From contig JACRPF010000003.1 of NCBI GenBank assembly GCA_016214035.1, forward strand, positions 62,001 to 126,000: a stretch of 64,000 nt of DNA, in the 5' to 3' direction. Below, piece by piece: positions 34,613 through 43,131 of the stretch. How positions within the stretch are numbered: position 1 is the first letter of the stretch; every line of letters starts with the position of its first letter. The notes below the pieces were generated by a model. It did not search any database. It saw only the letters and a program-made list of their open reading frames with translations, and was not told where the DNA came from. The DNA comes from Spirochaetota bacterium. GTDB taxonomy: Bacteria; Spirochaetota; Brachyspiria; Brachyspirales; JACRPF01. A program made the position numbers and the translations under genes.

Positions 34613-36388
34613 ATGAAATCGAAGAAACCGGTATCGAAGATAACGGACACACAGCGTGTCCTCGGATGTCTCAAGGGCAAGGCCATCGGCGGAACGCTCG
34701 GCACGCCGCATGAAGGCAAGATGAAGCTCATGGACCTCACGTTCTACGATCCGGTACCGACGGGCATACTCCCGAACGACGATTTCGACCTGCAGCTCCT
34801 GTTCCTTGAAGCGGTGGAGAACGCGGGCGGCGTTGTCGACACCATGACGCTTGCGCGCACGTGGATTGAAAAAGTGCAGTTCCCCTGGGACGAATACGGC
34901 GTTGCGAATCTCAACATCCGCCGCGGTTTCAAGCCGCCGGTTACCGGCTGGTTCGACAATCCGTTCAAGCATTGCATGGGAAGCCCCATACGCAGTGAGA
35001 TGTGGGCGCTGTTAGCTCCGCGCCGACCGGCACTTGCGGCATATTTCGCCATGCAGGACGCGATGATAGACCACAGCACCGAAGGCATGGCAGGCGAGAT
35101 GTTCTTCGCGGCGTTCGAGTCCGCGGCCTTCGACGGCGGCAGCATGGACGACCTCATCGCCACCGGTCTTGCGTATACGCCGAAGAACAGCATCACCTAC
35201 CGCGCGGTGCGTTTCGCGCTCGATAACTACAAGAAGTTCGACTGGCCGGTGCTCCGCGAGAAGATCCTCGAGCAGTTCGGTCACCCCAATTTTACCGAAG
35301 CCCCGCAGAATATAGCGTTTACCATCATCGGGCTGCTGTATTTCCCGAACGATTTTGACAAAGCGCTTCTATCCACCACCAACTGCGGTTACGATACTGA
35401 CTGCACCGCGGCCACCATCGGCGCGATGTGGGGAGTGATGTACGGCGATAATTTCCCCGAACGCTGGCTCAAACCCATCGGTGAGAACGTGCTCGCAAGC
35501 CACGGCGTCGTTGATATGAGCGTTGCGGCTACACTTACCAAACTCGCGGTGGACATCGAACGCGTGCGCGGCATTGTCGCGAAACGGTATGCGAAAGTCA
35601 CCGACGCAAAACTCAAGGCGATGACGCAGGCCACGCTTGCGGAACCCGGCAAGATGAAGATAGACCAGAACAGCGATATTACCATCGATTACGGCAAGTC
35701 GCCCGTTTTGAACGGCACGAAAAAGATCCCGTTCACCGGCGCGATAAAAAAAGTATTTACCAAACAGCCGTTCAGCGCATCCATCAAAGGCAAGGCCATA
35801 CTTCTCAACCTCGATAAAAAAGCCCCGTTCTATCCCACGCACGTGAAAGTCACCGCCGAGACCGCCGACGGGTCGCAGTACGAATTCGCACTTGTCACTG
35901 CTCATGAAATGTGGATAGGCACACCCGCGTCGCCCGATGCGTTCGCGTCGCTCGCTTCATCGCCCTTCGATGCGCTTGCTAAGGATGGGAAAGTAAAGCC
36001 CTTCACGCTCGATGAACGGCTGTTCCTGCTCAAGGATCTTCCGGACGCCGAATGGCTGCATCTTGGCGGACATATTCATCTCGGTTCATACGGCAAATAT
36101 CGTCTCGCCGCATATGCCGAATGTCCGGTACAGGGCTTTCTTGACGGGGTTCAGGTCATGAACGAAGCAGAAGGCGCCGCATGCATTCCCGCCCCCCACC
36201 GCGGCGGCAAGCCCGGCATGATTCACGACGCGGAGCTCAAAGGCGGCTGGCACCGCTGGGATGTTTTCCTGAACAAGAAGAAAGCGATTCGCGAAGGCAA
36301 GGTGACGCTCGTGCTTGCGTATGCATATGACAAACAGCTCATCGACTTCAAGTTTCGCAGAAGCAATGCGGGGGTTTACGCGCACTGA
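34613..36388 (+). CDS. ADP-ribosylglycohydrolase-family protein, copy 2
   Basis: A 591-residue paralogue of the protein at 25712-27199. It has the same opening (GCLKGKAIGGTLGTPHEG), the same variant first metal motif (PNDDFDLQLLFLE), and TNCGYDTDCTAATIGAMWG as the second. The middle region differs. The C-terminal 220 residues are extended beta-sandwich-like sequence (VTAETADGSQYEFALVTAH, WLHLGGHIHLGSYGKYRLAAYAECPVQGFLDGV) that may bind carbohydrate. AAGGA precedes the ATG. It converges on the fucosidase gene. Probable cytosolic hydrolase of an unknown N- or O-glycoside. Confidence 0.85.
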   Translation: MKSKKPVSKITDTQRVLGCLKGKAIGGTLGTPHEGKMKLMDLTFYDPVPTGILPNDDFDLQLLFLEAVENAGGVVDTMTLARTWIEKVQFPWDEYGVANLNIRRGFKPPVTGWFDNPFKHCMGSPIRSEMWALLAPRRPALAAYFAMQDAMIDHSTEGMAGEMFFAAFESAAFDGGSMDDLIATGLAYTPKNSITYRAVRFALDNYKKFDWPVLREKILEQFGHPNFTEAPQNIAFTIIGLLYFPNDFDKALLSTTNCGYDTDCTAATIGAMWGVMYGDNFPERWLKPIGENVLASHGVVDMSVAATLTKLAVDIERVRGIVAKRYAKVTDAKLKAMTQATLAEPGKMKIDQNSDITIDYGKSPVLNGTKKIPFTGAIKKVFTKQPFSASIKGKAILLNLDKKAPFYPTHVKVTAETADGSQYEFALVTAHEMWIGTPASPDAFASLASSPFDALAKDGKVKPFTLDERLFLLKDLPDAEWLHLGGHIHLGSYGKYRLAAYAECPVQGFLDGVQVMNEAEGAACIPAPHRGGKPGMIHDAELKGGWHRWDVFLNKKKAIREGKVTLVLAYAYDKQLIDFKFRRSNAGVYAH

Positions 36389-36402
36389 AGTGCTGGGAAG
36401 GT

Positions 36403-36574
36403 GTCGCGCATAAAAGCTCGGAGGGGATATCTTTTTCATATGCGCACCGCTCGGTGCGCATCATCCTAATGCATCGCTCGCTCTCGCCGCCCGTTCGCAC
36501 GAAATACGTGCTCAGCAACGCCGGGCGGCTCGTGCGCATATGAAAAAGATATCCCCTCCTTCGCATTCGCGCGT
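36403..36574. repeat. Long inverted-repeat element, family 1, copy B
   Basis: Arms at 36420-36447 and 36532-36559 are a perfect 28-bp match. This is the only copy without the tandem G.A mismatch. It is inverted relative to copies A, C and D. Inside are a perfect GCGCACC/GGTGCGC hairpin and a GCCGCCCG/CGGGCGGC stem enclosing GCACG/CGTGC. It fills the 266-bp gap between convergent genes. Confidence 0.82.
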
Positions 36575-36654
36575 CATGGAAAAAATAAATGTCTGAAACA
36601 AGGATTTACTTTCGTTGTCGGTTTGCTCTCGTCTGTGTTGATGTATTGTCGTAA

Positions 36655-38022
36655 TCAGCAGGCAGCGTAGATGCTCACGCCGCTCAGTATCGGAGCCGAC
36701 TGGCTTGCCAGAATGCGGATGCGGACGTAACGGCCGCGGGCCTGATTGAGCTTCACGATGCGCTGAGCGCCTACGGTGGTCCCGCGGAACACTTCGGTCC
36801 ACGACTGCCATATGCGCACCTCCACTGAGAACGCCTCGATGCGCTGACCGAACTGCACGGCCTCGTCGATACGGAATCCGCCGATACGCTCCTCGGTGCC
36901 GATGTCGATCTCGATTGCCGCGGTGTTCTCCGCGGCACCCCAGTAGGTATCCGGATTGTCGTCGATGAGATATGATGCCTCGCCGCAGGCGGTCGATGAA
37001 ACTGTCACCGGGCGTTTCTTTGCGAGATCGAGTGCCGTGAACGATTCAACGAGATGCCGGAACCGGTGAAGCGACGCGACATCCTCCGACGGGATTAAGC
37101 CGCGACGGTCGGGCGCGAGATTGAGCAGCAGTCCCGCGTTCTGCCCCACGCTCGAAAGCCATATTGAAAACAGTTCATCGCCGGTCTTCGGCCGTTCGTG
37201 CTGATGAAAGAACCAGCCCGGACGTATACTCACATCAACCTCTACGGGACGCCACATGCTGCCGTCCGCTTCTCCGAGCGGGAGCCGTGAATAATTATCG
37301 AGGGATCCTACATGCGCACCGGCGGGATTGAACCGGCACCACGAGGTGAAGCCCGCGTAGCCGCTTTCATTGCCGCACCAGCGCAGGTCCGGTCCCGCGT
37401 CGCTGAAGAGCACCGCGTGCGGCTGATGTTTGCGGCACAGCGCGCGCAGTTCGTCGAAACGGTAATATGTCTTCGCGTCGATGGAGCGCTTTTCCTTTGC
37501 GCCGCCGTAGTAGCCGTCACCGCCGTTGGCCCCGTCGAACCAGAGCTCCACGAGCGGTCCGTAGCCGGTAAGAAGTTCCTTCCACTGTGCGTGGTATACA
37601 TCGACATAGGCATCCCGTCCGTACTCGGGATGATTGCGGTCCCATGGCGAGCAGTAAACACCGAACCCTATGCCGCCCTCGCGGCATGCGTCGGAGAGTT
37701 CGCGGACCACATCGCCTTTGCCGCCGCGGAAGGGCGAGCGTGATACATTGTGCGTGGTTGTGGCCGTCGGCCAGAGACAGAATCCGTCATGATGTTTCGC
37801 CGTGAGTATGAGCGCGGTAAGTCCGCCCGCTTTCGCCGCGGCAACCCACTGCCGGCAGTCGAGTTCGGCGGGATTGAAGCCGGCGGGGGTTTCGTCGCCG
37901 TAACCCCATTCACGGTCGGTGAAGGTGTTCTGCGTGAAATGAATGAATCCGTATGTGTTGCGCCGGTGCCAGGCAAGCTGATCGGGAGTGGGTACAGGGC
38001 CGTGTGATGCGGGATGTGACAT
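36655..38022 (-). CDS. Glycoside hydrolase family 29 alpha-L-fucosidase
   Basis: A 455-residue enzyme; the start at 38022 is chosen for AAGGAG upstream. GH29 landmarks are WHRRNTYGFIHFTQNTFTDREWGYG, GGLTALILTAKHHDGFCLWPT, and the nucleophile Asp in LVELWFDGANGG. The last 130 residues form an F5/8-type (discoidin-like) carbohydrate-binding domain. There is no signal peptide, so it may act on imported oligosaccharides in the cytosol. It is divergent from an AraC regulator at 38087, which probably controls it. Confidence 0.93.
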   Translation of the reverse strand: MSHPASHGPVPTPDQLAWHRRNTYGFIHFTQNTFTDREWGYGDETPAGFNPAELDCRQWVAAAKAGGLTALILTAKHHDGFCLWPTATTTHNVSRSPFRGGKGDVVRELSDACREGGIGFGVYCSPWDRNHPEYGRDAYVDVYHAQWKELLTGYGPLVELWFDGANGGDGYYGGAKEKRSIDAKTYYRFDELRALCRKHQPHAVLFSDAGPDLRWCGNESGYAGFTSWCRFNPAGAHVGSLDNYSRLPLGEADGSMWRPVEVDVSIRPGWFFHQHERPKTGDELFSIWLSSVGQNAGLLLNLAPDRRGLIPSEDVASLHRFRHLVESFTALDLAKKRPVTVSSTACGEASYLIDDNPDTYWGAAENTAAIEIDIGTEERIGGFRIDEAVQFGQRIEAFSVEVRIWQSWTEVFRGTTVGAQRIVKLNQARGRYVRIRILASQSAPILSGVSIYAAC

Positions 38023-38086
38023 GATTTTTTCGCTCCTTGGGTATATCATATGCCGATAAAGATACGAAAACAAGGTCCGGTAATCT

Positions 38087-38959
38087 ATGGCGAAAATACT
38101 CACGCATGTGTCGTTTCCGCTCCAGGGAGAATCGCCGATGCTGCATGTCAGGGATCGTTTTCCCCTCAGGCTGTTCTCACTCGGCGGCTGCGTCATCGAC
38201 GAACGATGGGGCGGCGGTTCGAGCGATATGTCTTCGCCGTTCTGGCGGCTCTACTTTAATCTTGATGACGGCGCCGAGGTGCACACGCAGGGCACTATCG
38301 TGCTCCCGCTTGCCGCCGGCGCGCTTGTAGTCGTTCCCGCGTGGCTTTCGTGGCGCGCGCACTGCCGCGGAAACGTGCGGCACGGCAACGCGTTTTTCGA
38401 TCTGCCCGCGTTACGCCGTGAACGCGTCCGTGAACATATGCCCCGTCCGCTCGTGCTTGCCGCTCCCGGTGAACCGCTTGCCGCCGCGTGGGCGCGTTTC
38501 TTCCGCGACATTGCCGCAGCCCCGGCACTGACGGTGAAGCTTGAGTCGCAGGGGCATGCGCTCATCTGGTCGGCGCTTGAAGTAATGTTCGAGCGCACCG
38601 CGCCGGAGCTCTCCGTCACCGCCCGCGACACAACCGACGCCGGACTCGCGCAGGCGCTCTACTGGGCCGAGACCAATCTCGATCAGCGCATCGGACGGCG
38701 CGAACTCGCAGAACACGCGAATCTCAGCGAGGCTGAACTGGCACGGCGCTTTCAGGAGGAGCTCGGCACCTCGCCGGCACGGTGGGTGCGGGAACGGAGG
38801 ATATCGTTCGCTGCGGAGCTTCTGCGGCAGACCGATGAACCGGTGGAACGCATCGCCGAACGCACCGGTCTCGGCGACCGCGCCCATTTCAGCCGTGTCT
38901 TCGCGCGCTGGTGCGGTCAGGGTCCGGCGTCATGGCGCAAGGCGCAGCGGTCGGTCTGA
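38087..38959 (+). CDS. AraC-family transcriptional regulator, copy 2
   Basis: A 290-residue regulator with an N-terminal cupin-like half (residues 30-110) and a C-terminal AraC double helix-turn-helix (LDQRIGRRELAEHANLSEAELARRFQEELGTSPARWVRERR, then PVERIAERTGLGDRAHFSRVFARWCGQGPASWRK). It is divergent from the GH29 fucosidase with 64 bp between starts, the usual layout for a local sugar-responsive regulator. It is more GC- and Arg-rich than AraC copy 1. Confidence 0.88.
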   Translation: MAKILTHVSFPLQGESPMLHVRDRFPLRLFSLGGCVIDERWGGGSSDMSSPFWRLYFNLDDGAEVHTQGTIVLPLAAGALVVVPAWLSWRAHCRGNVRHGNAFFDLPALRRERVREHMPRPLVLAAPGEPLAAAWARFFRDIAAAPALTVKLESQGHALIWSALEVMFERTAPELSVTARDTTDAGLAQALYWAETNLDQRIGRRELAEHANLSEAELARRFQEELGTSPARWVRERRISFAAELLRQTDEPVERIAERTGLGDRAHFSRVFARWCGQGPASWRKAQRSV

Positions 38960-38980
38960 ACGGTCCGGCCGCAGTGACGC

Positions 38981-40027
38981 TTACTTCCGTAAAAAATCGC
39001 CTACGATCTTCTCGAATTCTTCCGGCTGTTCTTCAAACGGCCAGTGTCCGCATTGCGGTATTGTAAATACCGCTGCGTTTTTCATGTTGTCGCTGTAGTG
39101 GCGTATCATCTTTTCGGTACAGATATCCCTGTCTCCGTACACGATGATCGCCGGAGCGGTAATGGCTGACAATGAACGTGTCCAGTCATAGGTCTCAGGA
39201 ACGCTCATGCCGTATGCCTGCGGCAGCCATCCCCCGATATTATCCATGTCAACCAGATCTCTGATCTTCTGAACCGATTCCTGCAGACCGATGTTCGTCA
39301 GATACTCAAAGTAATATCTGAAGAACCGTTTGTTCTGCAGCGCCAGACTTTTTTCGTCCTTTGTGAAAATGTCGTTAAGGTCATAGAGTCTGCTGTATTC
39401 GTCCTTCGACGCCGGGCTCAATTGTCCGTAAATAATAGAAAAGAGCTGCTGGTCTTTCGGCAGCGGTGACCGCAGCAGCGGCGCAGGTGATACCAATATC
39501 ACTTTTGCGACATTATCCGGATATTCAACCGCATACAAAGCCGCCAGGAAACCGCCGAATGAATGGCCCATGATGATGATCTTCTCGCGATGCAATACCT
39601 GTCATATCCTTTCGATATCATCGATGTTTTCCCGTAATCCCAGGTTCCGTATCAGTGCCTCCCTGTTGTCATGCCGGTTCGCCGCCGGGAATCTGTCAAT
39701 CGGCCTTGTCGATTTCCCGCAGCCGCGCTGATCGTAATACACGAACTGATTGCTTCCATTCAAATGTCTCAGTCCTTCCCACGGTTTTTTATACGGCTCG
39801 CCCGGCCCGCCGTGTATTATCAGTACCGGTGTCCCGACGCCGTCTATAAAATGATGTATCCGGATATCGCCCGTCACCCACGCGCCGTTTTCAACATGTA
39901 TATTTCGTTCCGGGTAATTATTGTTGGTGCGCCGCATTTTTTTGATATCGCCGACAGTGTAATGTGTGTCGGTGGTGCATGAGATTAGGGACAGCAACAC
40001 GAATGGGATACAGTATTTATAGTGCAT
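38981..40027 (-). pseudogene. S33-type alpha/beta-hydrolase (prolyl-aminopeptidase-like) lipoprotein, broken by one in-frame TGA
   Basis: One reading frame of about 348 codons interrupted only by a TGA at 39602-39604. The first part has a lipoprotein signal (LLSLISC), the HGGPG oxyanion motif and DQRGCGKS. The second part holds the nucleophile GHSFGG, the catalytic Asp region YGDRDI and the catalytic His in CGHWPFEEQ. The halves join as DDIERI-stop-QVLHREK with nothing missing. A CGA-to-TGA change is the simplest cause. The 5' half looks richer in A/T and ACA/ATA codons than its neighbours, which may mean a recent acquisition. Sequencing error or read-through cannot be excluded. Confidence 0.8.
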
Positions 40028-40085
40028 TGATTGTCTGCCTGTTGCGGCGGGTTTGAGACACTTTATCGTATCCTTCATCGTTTGT

Positions 40086-40139
40086 GCGGACAAGGGAGCA
40101 CGGTTCCCGAGCGTAGTCGAGGGATGCTTCCTTGTCCGC
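40086..40139. repeat. Palindromic intergenic repeat, copy 2
   Basis: GCGGACAAGGGAGCA pairs with TGCTTCCTTGTCCGC at 14 of 15 positions. The loop (CGGTTCCCGAGCGTAGTCGAGGGA, given here in two parts: CGGTTCCCGAGCG, TAGTCGAGGGA) is the inverse of the loop blocks at 4274-4321. Confidence 0.7.
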
Positions 40140-40324
40140 TGCTGTAATCAGATAATATTAATTCTCAAAAGACCAACTGCAAAAACGATGATACCGTCTC
40201 AAGTGAAATTGTCAAGCAAAAAGTTTTACAACGGCGGATTGAAACTACGATGATACCGATTGGATTGTCGTTATTCGACTGTGGCAATGCTAAAAACGTA
40301 TATGGATGCGCCCCTATCCTCCGA

Positions 40325-40353
40325 CTCCTTTCCCCGTTACACAGGGAAAGGAG
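40325..40353. repeat. Hairpin CTCCTTTCCC/GGGAAAGGAG
   Basis: A perfect 10-bp stem with a 9-base loop in the 648-bp gap between the S33 pseudogene and guaB. Such palindromes are common as dispersed units. No other copy is seen in this window. The stretch 40140-40320 around it shows nothing else I can name. Confidence 0.5.
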
Positions 40354-40492
40354 AGCGCTGGTTGCAAGATGAAAGTCGATTCTCTTTTTTCTCATTTGCT
40401 TTCAGTCGCATGCATACAAAATGACGCACCGGCGCTCGAGCGTTGGATCTTCTATAATAGCATTATTCCATTTCATCATTCATTTATCACAT

Positions 40493-40634
40493 CGCGCGAT
40501 ATGCGAAGGAGGGGAAGTGTTTTTCTGAGCCGCACGAGCGGCACGGATGCCGCGAGAGCGAGTGATTCATCAGGAAGATGAGCGCCGAGCGGTGCGGTGA
40601 AGAAAAATACTTCCCCTCCGAGCCGGAACGCGCG
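40493..40634 (+). repeat. Long inverted-repeat element, family 1, copy C
   Basis: Arms at 40508-40535 and 40592-40619 match at 24 of 28 positions, and the mismatches include the tandem G.A/A.G. Ends are CGCGCG, with GAAGG and CCGAG boxes. The interior contains the perfect hairpin GCGGCACGGATGCCGC (40538-40553) followed by GAGAGCGAG, a motif shared with the family 2 elements. Confidence 0.82.
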
Positions 40635-40675
40635 CCCACTTTCCGCCCCGAGCCGGAACTCGCGCTTATTTTCCC

Positions 40676-42184
40676 TCAGTCATCCACATCCACATTCTGC
40701 TCTTTCTGTATCACATCATGCGCGCCGCCCTCGACAATACTCGTCGACGACACCGCCGTCAGCCGCGCGGTCTTCTGCAGTTCGGGGATGGACAGCGCTC
40801 CGCAGTTGCACATCGTCGACTTCACCTTGGTGAGTGTGATGTCCACGTTGTCCTTGAGCTTGCCCGCGTACGGTACGTATGAGTCCACGCCCTCTTCGAA
40901 AGCGAGACGGTTCCTGCCGCCCATGTCGTAGCGCTGCCAGTTGCGCGCCCGGTTAGAACCTTCGCCCCAGTATTCCTTCACGTAGGTGCCGTTCACCTGA
41001 AGTTTTCTGGTGGGGCTTTCGTCGCAGCGTGCGAAGTAGCGCCCCATCATGACGAAGTCGGCACCCATCGCGAGCGCAAGGACGATGTGATAATCGTGCA
41101 CCAGTCCGCCGTCCGAGCAGAGCGGTATATACATGCCGGTTTTTTCGTAATATTCATTGCGTGCAGCGGCCACTTCCATCACGGACGTCGCCTGTCCGCG
41201 GCCGATGCCTTTCTGTTCACGGGTGATGCAGATAGAGCCGCCGCCGATGCCCACCTTGATGAAATCGGCGCCCGCTTCGGCGAGATAGAGGAATCCCTCG
41301 CGGTCAACGACGTTGCCTGCGCCTATCCTGACCTTCTCGCCGTACTTTCTGCGTACGAAGTCAATCGTTTCCTTCTGCCATTCGGAATAGCCGTCGGATG
41401 AATCCATGCAGAGTATGTCGGCGCCCGCCTCGACGAGGGCGGGGATGCGGTCGCTGTAATCGCGTGTGTTGATACCGGCACCTGTCATGAGGCGCTTGGC
41501 AGAATCGAGGAGCTCATGCGGATTCTCCGCGTGTGCGTCGTAGTCCTTCCGGAATACGATGTGGATGAGCCTATTGTTGTTATCGATGATGGGCAGTACG
41601 TTCAGTTTGCGTTCCCAGATCAGGTCGTTCGCCTCGGTGAGCGTAATGCCTTCCTTGCCGTAGACGAGTGAGGTGAACGGCGTCATGAATGATGCTACCG
41701 GCGTGTCGGGCTTCATCCGGTCAACGCGGTAATCCTTGCTGCCGATGATGCCGAGGAGTTTTCCGTTCGCCGTGCCGTCGTCGGTGACCGCGGCTGTGGA
41801 ATGTCCGGTGCGTTCCTTGAGCGCAAGCGCGTCGGCGAGTGTCGACTTCGGCCCGAGGTTCGAATCGCTCACCACGAATCCCGCTTTGTATTTCTTGACG
41901 CGGGCAACCATCGCCGCCTCTTCCTCGATGCTCTGCGAACAGTAGATGAACGACAATCCGCCGGAACGCGCCAGCGCAATGGCCATCGTGTCGTTCGATA
42001 CCGACTGCATGATGGACGATACGAGCGGTATGTTGAGCGACAGGGGGCTTGTCGTTCCTTTTTTAAATTTCACCAGCGGTGTGACAAGCCGCACGTTCTG
42101 CGGTACGCACGATTTCGCGGTAAGGTTGGGGATTAAGAGAAACTCGTTGAAGGTACGGGACGGCTCGTCGTAGATAACGGCCAT
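40676..42184 (-). CDS. guaB: Inosine-5'-monophosphate dehydrogenase
   Basis: A 502-residue enzyme; the start at 42184 follows AGGAGT. It oxidises IMP to XMP with NAD, the committed step of GMP synthesis. The barrel begins [11 protein letters not shown]. Two CBS domains lie between residues 100 and 210. The catalytic Cys loop is [21 protein letters not shown], given here for its Cys, and the flap region [13 protein letters not shown] follows. The CIxR type of Cys loop and the C-terminal extension with [14 protein letters not shown] are those of the approximately 500-residue branch. A good promoter is upstream. Confidence 0.95.
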   Translation of the reverse strand: MAVIYDEPSRTFNEFLLIPNLTAKSCVPQNVRLVTPLVKFKKGTTSPLSLNIPLVSSIMQSVSNDTMAIALARSGGLSFIYCSQSIEEEAAMVARVKKYKAGFVVSDSNLGPKSTLADALALKERTGHSTAAVTDDGTANGKLLGIIGSKDYRVDRMKPDTPVASFMTPFTSLVYGKEGITLTEANDLIWERKLNVLPIIDNNNRLIHIVFRKDYDAHAENPHELLDSAKRLMTGAGINTRDYSDRIPALVEAGADILCMDSSDGYSEWQKETIDFVRRKYGEKVRIGAGNVVDREGFLYLAEAGADFIKVGIGGGSICITREQKGIGRGQATSVMEVAAARNEYYEKTGMYIPLCSDGGLVHDYHIVLALAMGADFVMMGRYFARCDESPTRKLQVNGTYVKEYWGEGSNRARNWQRYDMGGRNRLAFEEGVDSYVPYAGKLKDNVDITLTKVKSTMCNCGALSIPELQKTARLTAVSSTSIVEGGAHDVIQKEQNVDVDD

Positions 42185-42210
42185 GGGGAAACTCCTATGC
42201 ACTTTTCGGG

Positions 42211-42238
42211 ATTCTACCCCAATGCAAAAAAATGTCAA
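42211..42238 (-). promoter_or_regulatory. Promoter of guaB
   Basis: On the minus strand TTGACA (42238-42233), a 16-bp spacer and TAGAAT (42216-42211), 26 bp before the ATG. Confidence 0.7.
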
Positions 42239-42273
42239 ATGAATAATAGAAATCCATTATTCATTATTCACAT

Positions 42274-42449
42274 CGCGCGATATGCGAAGGGAAGAAAAGT
42301 CTTTCGAGAAATCGTCAAAGCTGTGCGAGCAAAACCGGCAATAACGTAGCGTTTACAAATATCAGCGATGTATCAATATCGGGCAGAAGGTCGCAGCGAG
42401 TTCTTTGACGATTTTGAGAAAGATTTTTCTTTCCGAGCAGCAACGCGCG
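42274..42449 (+). repeat. Long inverted-repeat element, family 1, copy D
   Basis: Arms at 42289-42320 and 42403-42434 match at 27 of 32 positions, with the tandem G.A/A.G next to a G.U. Ends are CGCGCG, with GAAGG and CCGAG boxes. It lies between guaB and the DUF975-like gene and occupies nearly the whole gap. Confidence 0.8.
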
Positions 42450-42456
42450 AACCCCT

Positions 42457-43032
42457 TTACCCCCGCGCTTTCAACTCATTATAGAAAATCGCTCCCGATA
42501 TATAGATCCGCGGCAGCACCCAGATGAACAGTATGCCGAGTGTCAGGAACGAGAGCAGTATCCAGCCGATGTAGGAAAAATAGAGTGAGAACAGCCGTCC
42601 CTTGTGCCCCATCATCATCGCCTTGCTCTTGCGCAGCGCCTCCGCGGGCGGCATATCCGGATTTTCGAGCATGATGTAGAACGTCATGCTGTATCCGAGC
42701 GCGGCGATAATACCGGGTATGATGAGCAGCAGCGACCAGAGCACGACATAGAGCACCATCATGAGATACGCCGCGAGTGTTTTGCCGAACAGATTGAATC
42801 CGATGAACATCTCTTCAAACCGCACCGGCTCTTTACGGGACAGTTTGATGAACACCGACGCCATGCCGTACGCGAGCGGACCGCCGAGTATCAGACTGGC
42901 GATGGTCCCAAGTACCGGAATGGAATTACAGAGTGAGGGGATGAGTATCCCCAGAAACACTACGCCGAAGCCGAGGCCGTAGTTGCCGATCAGTAATTCG
43001 CGCGCTTTGAGCCGGTTGTCCTGTGCGGTCAT
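42457..43032 (-). CDS. DUF975-like integral membrane protein
   Basis: A 191-residue protein starting at 43032 (AAAAGGAG upstream). After a short KARELLIGNYGLG opening there are about four to five hydrophobic segments. The central motif GKTLAAYLMMVLYVVLWSLLLIIPGIIAALGYSMTFYI (quoted only to name its LLIIPGI and YSM parts) and the following NPDMPPAEALRKSKAMMMGHKGRLF are characteristic of DUF975 proteins. Their function is not known. It stands alone, downstream of the MORN-like protein gene on the same strand. Confidence 0.8.
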   Translation of the reverse strand: MTAQDNRLKARELLIGNYGLGFGVVFLGILIPSLCNSIPVLGTIASLILGGPLAYGMASVFIKLSRKEPVRFEEMFIGFNLFGKTLAAYLMMVLYVVLWSLLLIIPGIIAALGYSMTFYIMLENPDMPPAEALRKSKAMMMGHKGRLFSLYFSYIGWILLSFLTLGILFIWVLPRIYISGAIFYNELKARG

Positions 43033-43131
43033 GGTAACTCCTTTTGTTGAGCATTGAGGCTGCAGGTATTCATTATAGTATAACACCGGATGCAGTGGAA
43101 TGTGTCACCATAATGCAATCTTACGACGTAT

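Noticed and set aside
36403-36574. Ordinary rho-independent terminator
   Set aside because: It has 28-bp perfect arms enclosing further hairpins and no U-run, and the same family occurs between divergent genes (17091-17292) where a terminator would make no sense.
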